Below are positions 16,479-23,695 of a stretch of 32,507 bases of DNA, piece after piece (the first letter of the stretch is position 1; each line of letters begins with the position of its first letter). Both the position numbers and the translations under genes were made by a program. Below the pieces are notes generated by a model, which saw nothing but the letters and a program-made list of their open reading frames with translations, was not told the origin of the DNA and did not search any database. This DNA comes from Paracoccaceae bacterium (GTDB lineage: Bacteria > Pseudomonadota > Alphaproteobacteria > Rhodobacterales > Rhodobacteraceae): the NCBI GenBank assembly GCA_019090405.1, contig JAHRVZ010000198.1:1-32507 (forward strand). Reading direction: 5' to 3'.

Positions 16479-18100
16479 CAAATACTCTCCTCTTTTTCTT
16501 CAAGCCAGCCGCGCAATATTTCGACAGTTTCTTCCTGGCGTTCACCAATCATTGAACGCAGACGATCAACCGGGTCATCTGCTCGACCGCGCAAAGCAGT
16601 CATTTCACCAGTTGTCGCCGCTCCGGCAGAATCATCCTCTATTTCACCCGTCAAAACCGTACCGATTGGTGGTGCCGAAATTGGCATCGTAGTTAGCGCG
16701 TTAGCTGGAAAATCTACCGATTTCGACAAAACTGGGCGAACAACAAACAACCCCAAAACCATCGTCACCAACGCAAGCAATCCAATTTGAATCAAAGACA
16801 TCAAGTCTAGTTGAAGCTGCGACATTAGCGAGGAAACGGCAGGGGTCCCTAAAGGGTTAGAAACAGGAAGATCCATTGATTTCAGTGTGATAACGTCACC
16901 TCTTTCGGCATCAAATCCGACAGCCGATGCCACCAAATCACGCAACGCAGCCATTTCACCTTCGGTACGCGCCTGAAAAGATTCACCGCCATTTGCGTCA
17001 TCAGCAGACAGGCCATTTACAAGAACGGCAACGGTCAGACGTTTTACAGCCCCTGGAACACGTAGGATTTCGTGTTCAGTCTCCGAAATCTCAAAATTAA
17101 CACGTTCGCGCGTTTCTGATGTCTGCGCTGTTGATCCATCTGGCTCTTGCGCATCTCCATCAGGCAGATTTGATGCAACTGTGACACTCCCGGCCTGACT
17201 GGTTGAGTTGTCTGTGCGTTCTTCAGAATCGGTGCTGATGGCCACACGGCTTTCAGGATCTACAATGCGTTGCCGGACTGTTTCAGATTCGGTCACAGTC
17301 TCAACGCTAACCTCGACCACTGCATTTCCCGCACCGACACGTGCCTCTATCAGTCTTAAGACTCGGTCGCGCAAAATTTGCGCTCTATCCTCGGCGGAGT
17401 TTGCTGAAGCAGGGGCTTCTGCATTCCCGATTAGGGCACCATTCGCATCAATAACAACAACATTTTCAACCGACAGATCGGCCACTGCCGAGGCAATAAG
17501 ATACCGGAGCGCATTTGCTTGCGAGGGAGTCACCGGCGTACTGCTGGGGACGATAGACACTGATGCCGACGATTCAGCCGTACGTTGAAACGGGTTTGAA
17601 CCATTCTGAGCAATGTGCACACGCGCCTGTGCCACGTAAGGGCTAGCGACAATTGTACGAGCCAATTCACCTTCTTTTGCACGCCAATACGCAGCGTCAA
17701 ACATTTGCGAAGTCGTACCAAATCCGCTGAGCGAATCGAGCAATTCATACCCGGCAGATCCATTGGCAGGCAGCCCTTCGCTGGCCAACGTCATTCGCAG
17801 TTCGTCACGCAGCTTTGATTCTACATAAATTGACCCACCACGAACTTCGTAAACCGCGCGACGCTGTTCCAGAACGCGCACAACATCTCCTGCTGCACCG
17901 TTTTCCAATCCAGCATAAAGTAACGTCATCGAAGGCGCAGCGATCATTCTGGACATCGCAATAATGCTGACAATTATTGCCAATCCAGCCAGAAACACGA
18001 CACCTTGTTTACGTTTGTCCAAACCCACCCAGACATTTTTGATCTGTTGCAAGCCACCCTCCTTAATAACCGGCGATTCTGCGCGGCGATGAACCATCAT
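16478..18100 (-). CDS. fliF: Flagellar MS-ring protein FliF
   Basis: FliF builds the MS ring in the inner membrane, the platform for rotor and export gate. The 540-residue protein has two membrane helices, near residues 35-55 (VVFLAGLAIIVSIIAMSRMI) and near 434-456 (LMSLIQIGLLALVTMVLGLF). Between them is the YscJ/FliF periplasmic region with TLLYAGLENGAAGDVVRVLE, GFGTTSQMFDAAYWRAKEGE, LARTIVASPYVAQARVHIA, and the FliF domain with AVKRLTVAVLVNG. The C-terminal tail VDRLRSMIGERQEETVEILR, then GWLEEKEES, is the FliG-binding segment, so a FliG partner is expected though no fliG is present here. The ATG at 18100 follows minus-strand AAGGCGG. It heads the reverse operon, divergent from fliL across 73 nt. 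Confidence 0.95.
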   Translation of the reverse strand: MMVHRRAESPVIKEGGLQQIKNVWVGLDKRKQGVVFLAGLAIIVSIIAMSRMIAAPSMTLLYAGLENGAAGDVVRVLEQRRAVYEVRGGSIYVESKLRDELRMTLASEGLPANGSAGYELLDSLSGFGTTSQMFDAAYWRAKEGELARTIVASPYVAQARVHIAQNGSNPFQRTAESSASVSIVPSSTPVTPSQANALRYLIASAVADLSVENVVVIDANGALIGNAEAPASANSAEDRAQILRDRVLRLIEARVGAGNAVVEVSVETVTESETVRQRIVDPESRVAISTDSEERTDNSTSQAGSVTVASNLPDGDAQEPDGSTAQTSETRERVNFEISETEHEILRVPGAVKRLTVAVLVNGLSADDANGGESFQARTEGEMAALRDLVASAVGFDAERGDVITLKSMDLPVSNPLGTPAVSSLMSQLQLDLMSLIQIGLLALVTMVLGLFVVRPVLSKSVDFPANALTTMPISAPPIGTVLTGEIEDDSAGAATTGEMTALRGRADDPVDRLRSMIGERQEETVEILRGWLEEKEESI

Positions 18101-18113
18101 TGTTCGATCCGCC

Positions 18114-18128
18114 TTAATAATCGGTTAG
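18114..18128. promoter_or_regulatory. CtrA-like box TTAA-N7-TTAG between fliF and fliL
   Basis: TTAA (18114-18117), seven bases, then TTAG (18125-18128) fits TTAA-N7-TTAA at seven of eight bases. It lies in the 73-nt space between the divergent fliF and fliL operons, 13 nt from the fliF start and 45 nt before the fliL start. It could serve either promoter. It is the third such box in this window; binding is inferred. Confidence 0.6.
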
Positions 18129-18173
18129 CTCCTGATCAGTTATGAGAGAGTCAGCAAGTTCGAGGTAACTCAG

Positions 18174-18674
18174 ATGACCGAAACGGCAACGGAAATGTCA
18201 GACGCATCAGCAAAATCCGGAAAAATGCCAATAATTCTTGGCATTATTCTTGCAATCGGCGGCGCAGCTGGCGGATTTTTTGCAGTACAAAAGGGTATCA
18301 TTCCTTTGATTCCCTCTTCCCAAAACCCTGCGGCAGAACACGAAGTAAGTAGGTCGGAAATGCACAATACGGCTGATATCTCGTTTGTTGAAATCGAACC
18401 CATCATGATTTCTTTGAATGGGAACGGGCAAGTTCAACACTTGCGATTCCGCGCTCATCTTGAAGTCGGCAAGGCAGACGAATCAGATGTTGCTTTGCTA
18501 TTACCGCGGGTGGTCGACGTACTTAATGGTTATCTCAGGGCTCTGGAATTGGACGATTTGCGCGACCCCATGGCCTTAACCAAGTTGCGTGGCCAGATGT
18601 TGCGCCGTGTTCAAATTGTCGTCGGAAAAGATCGGGTTCGCGATCTTTTGATCATGGAATTCGTACTGAATTAG
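18174..18674 (+). CDS. fliL: Flagellar basal-body-associated protein FliL (first copy)
   Basis: FliL is a single-pass inner-membrane protein that surrounds or supports stator units. The 166-residue protein has one membrane helix (IILGIILAIGGAAGGFFAVQ, about residues 20-40) and a periplasmic domain. This carries the family's features: FVEIEPIMISLNGNGQVQHL, then RFRAHLEVG, a helix with LLLPRVVDVLNGYLRAL, and the end LRGQMLRRVQIVVGKDRVRD followed by LLIMEFVLN. The length is normal. It is the first gene of the long forward operon that runs through motE, motA, flhA, fliR and flhB. The next gene starts 9 nt after its stop. A second FliL-family protein is encoded at 28039-28512 on the other strand. 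Confidence 0.95.
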   Translation: MTETATEMSDASAKSGKMPIILGIILAIGGAAGGFFAVQKGIIPLIPSSQNPAAEHEVSRSEMHNTADISFVEIEPIMISLNGNGQVQHLRFRAHLEVGKADESDVALLLPRVVDVLNGYLRALELDDLRDPMALTKLRGQMLRRVQIVVGKDRVRDLLIMEFVLN

Positions 18675-18683
18675 GAAATTGTT

Positions 18684-19067
18684 GTGGAAATGATAGCAGA
18701 CATTCTTCTTGTTGCGGGTGCTTTAGGCGCCGGATTTTATTGTTTTATTTTGGCCCAGCGGCTCAATCGTTTCAGTGATTTGGAAAAAGGCGTTGGCGGT
18801 GCGGTGGCCGTGTTATCATCACAGGTTGATGACCTGAACAAATCTTTGCAATCCGCTCAGAGCGTTTCTGCCGCATCAAGTACGGCATTGGATCAGCTAA
18901 CTAACCGCGCCGAAGATGTTTCAAAACGGCTCGAATTATTGATGGCCTCAATGCATGATGTGCCGGACCCAATTGCCGAACATTCGGTCACTCAGGAAAC
19001 GACGCGCCCAGATTCCCAACCGATGTTTTCACGACGGATGCGTGGGCAAAGCGGAGCTTCTCAATGA
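18684..19067 (+). CDS. Small membrane-anchored coiled-coil protein of the flagellar motor operon (DUF6468/PflI-like)
   Basis: This 127-residue protein has one N-terminal membrane helix (IADILLVAGALGAGFYCFIL, about residues 4-23) followed by a basic QRLNRFSDLEKG segment. A predicted coiled coil follows (about residues 40-90, Val/Leu/Ala heptad-like with DDLNKSLQSAQ and TNRAEDVSKRLELL), and then a disordered tail ending in RRMRG. The motif of a membrane helix, YC, then RLxxFxxLExG recalls the DUF6468 family, which includes PflI of Caulobacter, a protein for flagellar positioning. This is a pattern-based guess, not a search result. The start is GTG 18684, with AGGA (18673-18676) 7 nt upstream; ATG 18690 is the alternative. 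The stop overlaps motE by 4 nt. Its place between fliL and motE suggests a stator or polar-location role. Confidence 0.7.
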   Translation: MEMIADILLVAGALGAGFYCFILAQRLNRFSDLEKGVGGAVAVLSSQVDDLNKSLQSAQSVSAASSTALDQLTNRAEDVSKRLELLMASMHDVPDPIAEHSVTQETTRPDSQPMFSRRMRGQSGASQ

Positions 19068-19663
19068 CAGCATCCAAAAAAAATGGCCGCCGCGTTCGTG
19101 GCGGATCCCTAGTGCTGATCTCAATTCTGCTCTTCGGCTCAGCATTTTTACGGATAGGAGTTCAGGCCGGACCAGCAATTTCCAAAGAGGTTCAGCAAGC
19201 AACCGAACAGAACGAGCCATCTGGAATAATAATGACGCCAGCTATTGCTGAGCTGAACGATCTGCAACCAATGCTGGCTGCATTTCAGGCACGCGAGATG
19301 AAAATCAGCGCACAGGAAGCTCAAATACTGGATCGCATGAAAGCACTTTCGATCGCCGAATCAGCGCTTGACTTGAAGCTGGCAGAATTGGTCAGTGTTG
19401 AAGAATCTTTGCGAGCGACACTAGCTTTGGCTGATGGAGCAGCAGAAGGAGACTTAGACAGATTGACCGGTGTCTATGAAAAAATGAAACCCAAAAATGC
19501 TGCCGTTTTGTTCGAAGAAATGGATCCAAAATTCGCCGCTGGTTTCCTTGCGAGAATGCGCCCCGAAGCAGCAGCAAACATTCTGGCAGGTTTAACTCCA
19601 CAGATGGCTTATTCTATCAGCCTGATTTTTGCAGGGCGAAATGTGAACGTTCCGAAAGACTGA
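19064..19663 (+). CDS. motE: MotE-like flagellar motility protein (MgtE-N-like fold)
   Basis: In Sinorhizobium, MotE is a periplasmic chaperone for the stator-associated protein MotC. This 199-residue protein has a basic N-terminus and one hydrophobic segment (GSLVLISILLFGSAFLRIG, about residues 14-32, signal or anchor). A coiled-coil middle (about residues 70-130) follows, and the C-terminal helical-repeat domain reads LTGVYEKMKPKNAAVLFEEM, then DPKFAAGFLARMRPEAAANI, then LAGLTPQMAYSISLIF. That last pattern, repeated (M/L)xPxxAAxxLxxM, is the MgtE N-terminal-like signature found in MotE proteins. It overlaps the preceding gene by 4 nt and ends 77 nt before motA. MotC itself is not recognised here; the 753-residue protein after motA may fill that place, which is inference. 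Confidence 0.85.
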   Translation: MTASKKNGRRVRGGSLVLISILLFGSAFLRIGVQAGPAISKEVQQATEQNEPSGIIMTPAIAELNDLQPMLAAFQAREMKISAQEAQILDRMKALSIAESALDLKLAELVSVEESLRATLALADGAAEGDLDRLTGVYEKMKPKNAAVLFEEMDPKFAAGFLARMRPEAAANILAGLTPQMAYSISLIFAGRNVNVPKD

Positions 19664-19686
19664 ATTTCCAGCCACGCTTAGGAAAT

Positions 19687-19698
19687 CTTAAGTTTAAG
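19687..19698. promoter_or_regulatory. Palindrome CTTAA-GT-TTAAG upstream of motA
   Basis: CTTAA (19687-19691) and TTAAG (19694-19698) form a 12-base palindrome with a two-base centre, 42 nt before motA in the 77-nt gap after motE. A TTAG lies six bases before the first TTAA (19678-19681), so the spacing is one base short of a CtrA box. It may be an operator for a motA-proximal promoter. Function is unknown. Confidence 0.35.
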
Positions 19699-19740
19699 GA
19701 GTCAAACAGGAAGAACCACAATTAGAGCGGAGCACCATTC

Positions 19741-20610
19741 ATGATCGGATTAGTCGGAATAGCCATTATCTTCATCATGGTATTCGGCGGGTATTTAGCC
19801 GCAGGTGGGAAAATGGGCATTATTTTCAAAACCTTACCGTTTGAAATGATGATGATTGGTGGCGCAGCTGTGGGGTCGTTTTTGATTGCCAACAATTTGG
19901 CAGCGATTAAACACACGGTAAAAGACATTGGAAAAGTATTCAAAGGCACCAAGTGGAATCCAGATGACTATCGGGATTTACTATGTCTTTTGTTTGCTTT
20001 GATTAGAGTTTCCCAACAAAGCCCTATGGAGGCCGAAAAACACATCGAAGAGCCCGAAACTTCGACAATTTTTGGCCAATACCCCAAAATATCTAAAGAT
20101 ATAGAAGCGGTGCATTTGATATGTGATACAATGCGCTCAGCGTCGATGAATTATGATGACCCACACCAGGTCGAGGAAGTTCTTGAAAAACGAATTGAGG
20201 CAAATTTTCATCATGCAATGCACTCCAGTCACGCCTTGCAAACCGTTGCTGATGGGCTTCCGGCGCTAGGAATTGTTGCGGCTGTGCTTGGCGTTATCAA
20301 AACTATGGGGTCAATTGACCAACCCCCTGAAGTTCTTGGGAAAATGATTGGCGGTGCCCTGGTTGGAACTTTTCTGGGCGTATTTCTTGCTTATGGCCTT
20401 GTTGGGCCGTTCGCTGAAAAGGTCAAATCCGTGATCGAGGAAGATGGTCATTTCTACCAACTCATACGCGAAGTTTTAGTCGCAAATTTACACAGCCATT
20501 CCCCGGCAATCTGCATCGAGGTAGGGCGCCAGAACACACCTTCGCATATGCGCCCGGATTTTGGCGATCTGGAAGAGGCGCTAAAGCGTGTCAAACAGGA
20601 CGCGGCATGA
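19741..20610 (+). CDS. motA: Flagellar motor stator protein MotA
   Basis: MotA forms the ring around the MotB dimer and converts ion flow into torque on FliG. The 289-residue protein has four membrane helices: two near the N-terminus (about residues 2-22 and 33-52) and two near 172-192 and 203-224. The cytoplasmic loop carries the expected charged residues, Arg89 (LLFALIRVSQQSPMEAEKHI) with Glu97 and Glu99 close by. Two conserved channel prolines occur in ADGLPALGIVAAVLG (Pro174) and LVGPFAEK (Pro223). The length is normal. The ATG at 19741 follows GCGGAG, and its stop overlaps the start of the next gene by four bases. MotB lies about 10 kb away in the same orientation, in another transcription unit. 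Confidence 0.97.
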   Translation: MIGLVGIAIIFIMVFGGYLAAGGKMGIIFKTLPFEMMMIGGAAVGSFLIANNLAAIKHTVKDIGKVFKGTKWNPDDYRDLLCLLFALIRVSQQSPMEAEKHIEEPETSTIFGQYPKISKDIEAVHLICDTMRSASMNYDDPHQVEEVLEKRIEANFHHAMHSSHALQTVADGLPALGIVAAVLGVIKTMGSIDQPPEVLGKMIGGALVGTFLGVFLAYGLVGPFAEKVKSVIEEDGHFYQLIREVLVANLHSHSPAICIEVGRQNTPSHMRPDFGDLEEALKRVKQDAA

Positions 20611-22868
20611 ACCTGAGGTCATTGGTTCTTATTGCCAGTCTATTTATAGCGCAGCCGGTGTTTGCCCGCATAATTGACATACGATCAGGAGAACATAATA
20701 CGTTTTCCCGAATCGTCCTTAATATCCCTACGGGAACCAATTGGACTTTGACACAAACCGGTAGGCAGGCTGAATTATCCTTACAACTGCCCGATATTCA
20801 ATTTGATACAAGTCAAGTTTTTAGCCGAATTCCAAGAAGTCGTCTACTTGGATTGACACAAGTGCAACCGGGCAAGGCACTACAAATAACTATGGGCTGT
20901 CTTTGCAAAGCCGTGGGGTTTTTGCAAGATGGTACGCTATTGGTCATAGACATACATGACCCGAAAACGCCGATTAGTTCCCCCTCACTTACCTTGGGCG
21001 CAACACCGGTTTTGAGGTTTAGCAACGTTACTCCATTGGCCTCTCATAGCCCAATATTTAAATGGAAATTGAAACCAGAAACATCTATCGAAATCGCTGA
21101 ACCCGCGTCGTTTGCGAAGCCAAGACCAACGTCGGTAATTGACTTACCAACACAGGAAAACCTAACAAACGTGAACGCATCAGAATTGCGTTTACTTTCT
21201 CAAATTGACCGAGCAACAGCTCAAGGATTGTTGCATCCGAATTTAGACATTTCCAACCCAGTGAACGACAATGCAATACTTCAGATTGGCGAAAACGACA
21301 CTCACGAACGCCACCAGAAAATCGATACACCTTCGACTGTCAGTATGACTGTGATATCCAGCATGGATCGTGATCTGGCTGACGACCGCGGTCATGGTCA
21401 ACTGAGAGAAGATCAACTTCCATGCCTACCCGTCGACCTTGTCAATTTACCCGATTGGGGCAATACACTGTCGTTTGGAACGCAAATTGGAAGCCGACGT
21501 TCCCATTTGTATGGTGAATTTGACAACGTCAATCAACAGAGCGTGATTGAATTGACCAAAAATTTGTTGTTCTTTGGGTTTGGCGCGGAAGCAAGAACAA
21601 CGCTCAATCTGTTTACTGGCGAAGACTCGAAACGCCAAGTGCTGACTGCTCTTGCCGAGATTATGGACAATGGGCACATCGTTACCCGAAATCCGTTTGT
21701 GGGACAAAGTGCTTGTAACAATGATGTCGCGTTATGGGCTTATCTTGCTCTTTCTGATGCCTCAACTTCTGAAGAATCCAATCCCGAGGCAATCCTGACA
21801 GCATTCGCGCGCCTGCCTCACCATCTCCGAGTTTTGTTGGGCCCGCTTTTGGTCGGCAAATTTTCAAAGTCAGGCGATATCCAATCTATGGATATTGTAT
21901 CGCGGACAGCGGCTCGGGCATTGAACAGATCGGACCCTGCTTTGGATCTTGCACAGGCAAATGCAAATATGCAGCACGGGGACCCCATAGCTGCGGTAGA
22001 TCAAATGGCCGCTATCGCACAGTCAGGAACGGAATATTCACCACAAGCTTTGATTGATTTGGTCATTGCACAAACTGAGGCCGATCAAACAGTGTCACCG
22101 GATATTCCCGATTTGATCGCTGCCTATGAGTTAGAACACCGAAAGTCCGACCTGGGACCCGCACTGCAACAAGCGCATATTCTATCTTTGGCAATTACCG
22201 GGCGATTTTCCGAAGCATTCAAAAATTATTATGAACAAAGCTCGGACGACAGCAATTCAAGTAAAGACTATACGCTGACCCAGATATTAACCATTTTGAC
22301 CAAACGCGCCGATGACATCACATTTTTGCGCTACACGCTGTTCCAGATTGAGCAAACAAAATCGAATTTTCCGGTTGAGTTGCAAAATTTGTTGGCAGCC
22401 CGTTTGATTGAGCAAGGGTTTTCTTCACAGGCATCGATAGTTCTGGCAGGACAAGAGGGACAGGAAAGCGGTGATCGCAGATTGATGAATGCTCAAATCG
22501 CAATCACTGAAAACCTGCCGCGCCGCGCGCTCGTCGAGCTTTTTGGAGCCAGTGGCGCGCAGGCAGATGGTATTCGCGCCCAGGCGTTCTTAGACATTGG
22601 AGAATATGAAAATGCAGGCATTTCGCAAGAAGCGAGCGGTACTGATCCGGGGCGCTCGTTTTGGCATGCTGAGGATTGGGACGCCGTCATCCGCCAAAAG
22701 GATTCTCCGTTTTCAGAACCAGCCATATTGGCCAAATCCTTAAGAGACAGCAGCGACATTCCTGAAGATCGCGGCTCTCTTGCTTATGCGCGGGAAATTG
22801 AAAATAGCAGTCTGGCCACCCGATCTGACATATCAGATCTGTTGAACATAATTGGACCACTGCAATAG
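20607..22868 (+). CDS. Large exported protein of the mot operon: AMIN-like N-terminus plus helical-repeat region
   Basis: This is a 753-residue protein of unknown role. A signal peptide (SLVLIASLFIAQPVFA, cleavage after about residue 20) directs it to the periplasm. Residues about 21-120 form a beta-rich region starting ARIIDIRSGEHNTFSRIVLN, with SRIPRSRLLGLTQV, an unusual Cys-Leu-Cys in ITMGCLCKAVGF, and LLVIDIHD. This resembles an AMIN domain, a fold used to bind peptidoglycan or target envelope machines. A low-complexity linker (about 125-270) leads to a helical region (about 290-740) suggestive of TPR-like repeats (for example RALNRSDPALDLAQANANMQ). No membrane segment follows the signal peptide. 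It overlaps motA by 4 nt, so it is translationally coupled to the stator gene. A MotC-like stator partner is one possibility; nothing proves it. Confidence 0.8.
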   Translation: MNLRSLVLIASLFIAQPVFARIIDIRSGEHNTFSRIVLNIPTGTNWTLTQTGRQAELSLQLPDIQFDTSQVFSRIPRSRLLGLTQVQPGKALQITMGCLCKAVGFLQDGTLLVIDIHDPKTPISSPSLTLGATPVLRFSNVTPLASHSPIFKWKLKPETSIEIAEPASFAKPRPTSVIDLPTQENLTNVNASELRLLSQIDRATAQGLLHPNLDISNPVNDNAILQIGENDTHERHQKIDTPSTVSMTVISSMDRDLADDRGHGQLREDQLPCLPVDLVNLPDWGNTLSFGTQIGSRRSHLYGEFDNVNQQSVIELTKNLLFFGFGAEARTTLNLFTGEDSKRQVLTALAEIMDNGHIVTRNPFVGQSACNNDVALWAYLALSDASTSEESNPEAILTAFARLPHHLRVLLGPLLVGKFSKSGDIQSMDIVSRTAARALNRSDPALDLAQANANMQHGDPIAAVDQMAAIAQSGTEYSPQALIDLVIAQTEADQTVSPDIPDLIAAYELEHRKSDLGPALQQAHILSLAITGRFSEAFKNYYEQSSDDSNSSKDYTLTQILTILTKRADDITFLRYTLFQIEQTKSNFPVELQNLLAARLIEQGFSSQASIVLAGQEGQESGDRRLMNAQIAITENLPRRALVELFGASGAQADGIRAQAFLDIGEYENAGISQEASGTDPGRSFWHAEDWDAVIRQKDSPFSEPAILAKSLRDSSDIPEDRGSLAYAREIENSSLATRSDISDLLNIIGPLQ

Positions 22869-22873
22869 CAGAA

Positions 22874-22908
22874 TTGAAAATTTGCCAGAACTGATAACCA
22901 TTTTTCAA
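22874..22908. repeat. AT-rich inverted repeat between the 753-residue protein gene and the transglycosylase gene
   Basis: TTGAAAA (22874-22880) and TTTTCAA (22902-22908) are 7-base inverted arms with a 21-base spacer, in the 89-nt gap between two same-strand genes. A strong purine-rich GCGGAGG (22927-22933) follows but sits 24 nt from the next ATG. The arms are AT-rich, so this may be chance. Confidence 0.25.
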
Positions 22909-22957
22909 CTTGATCCAAATATCTTAGCGGAGGAACAAATAGAATTGGATAGGCAGA

Positions 22958-23692
22958 ATGCCTCGATTTTTCAGGGCCACAATGGCTCTAATAACCGTGT
23001 TTCTTTGCGGACCAGTAGAAGCCAACAAGAATGACGTTGAGTCGACTTTATGTGATTCCGCCGCACGCATTGCATCTCAGGAGTTTGGGATTCCCGTTGA
23101 AGTGCTACTGGCGCTAACCAGAACGGAAACCGGACGCAACGGGAAACATGGTCTTTATCCGTGGCCATGGACCGTCAACATGGAGGGCCCCGGATATTGG
23201 TTTGGAAATCGTGATGAGGCGGTGAATTTTACGCTGGATCACCTTAATAACGGAGCAATCAGTTTTGATATCGGGTGTTTTCAAATCAACTATAAATGGC
23301 ATGGCGAACACTTTGATTCCGTCGAAGACATGTTTGTACCCCGTTTGAACGCCAACTATGCGGCCCAGTTTCTAACGCAACTTTTTTTTGAGTTTGGCAG
23401 TTGGTCAGCCGCTGCCGGAGCATTCCATTCACGTACACCTTCAAAAGCAGAATCCTACATTGCTCGCTTTGATAGAATCCGATTGATCATACGCAACGAA
23501 CCTCCTGAGACGGTACCTGTCAACTTACCTCCACTTGGTATTTTTGATCGCCGGGGAGATTTGAGAATGGTCACAGCGTCATTGATCCCTCTTGTTTCTG
23601 GCGGTGCTCCAAAACTTGGGTCTCTATTTCCGAATGTTAGCGCTTCTGTTGGCATCAACCGCCAAAACGACACGCAAAATCAGGGCAGCTAG
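22958..23692 (+). CDS. SltF-like lytic transglycosylase of the flagellar cluster
   Basis: Such enzymes cleave peptidoglycan glycan strands, here probably to open a passage for the rod. The 244-residue precursor has a signal peptide (MALITVFLCGPVEA, cleavage after about residue 22) and an SLT domain. The catalytic Glu57 is in LLALTRTETGRNGKHG. The subfamily stretch YPWPWTVNMEGPGYWF follows, then FDIGCFQINYKWHG and the domain end FGSWSAAAGAFHSRTP. Residues after about 180 look disordered, as in SltF of Rhodobacter sphaeroides, which is flagellum-specific and works with FlgJ that lacks its own muramidase domain. No flgJ is seen in the window. ATG 22958 has only a weak binding site; ATG 22982 is an alternative. 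flhA starts 3 nt after the stop. Confidence 0.85.
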   Translation: MPRFFRATMALITVFLCGPVEANKNDVESTLCDSAARIASQEFGIPVEVLLALTRTETGRNGKHGLYPWPWTVNMEGPGYWFGNRDEAVNFTLDHLNNGAISFDIGCFQINYKWHGEHFDSVEDMFVPRLNANYAAQFLTQLFFEFGSWSAAAGAFHSRTPSKAESYIARFDRIRLIIRNEPPETVPVNLPPLGIFDRRGDLRMVTASLIPLVSGGAPKLGSLFPNVSASVGINRQNDTQNQGS

Positions 23693-23695
23693 CCG

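Noticed and set aside
19678..19691. TTAG-N6-TTAA as a CtrA box before motA
   Set aside because: The spacing is six instead of seven, which puts the half-sites out of phase; kept only as part of a palindrome observation.
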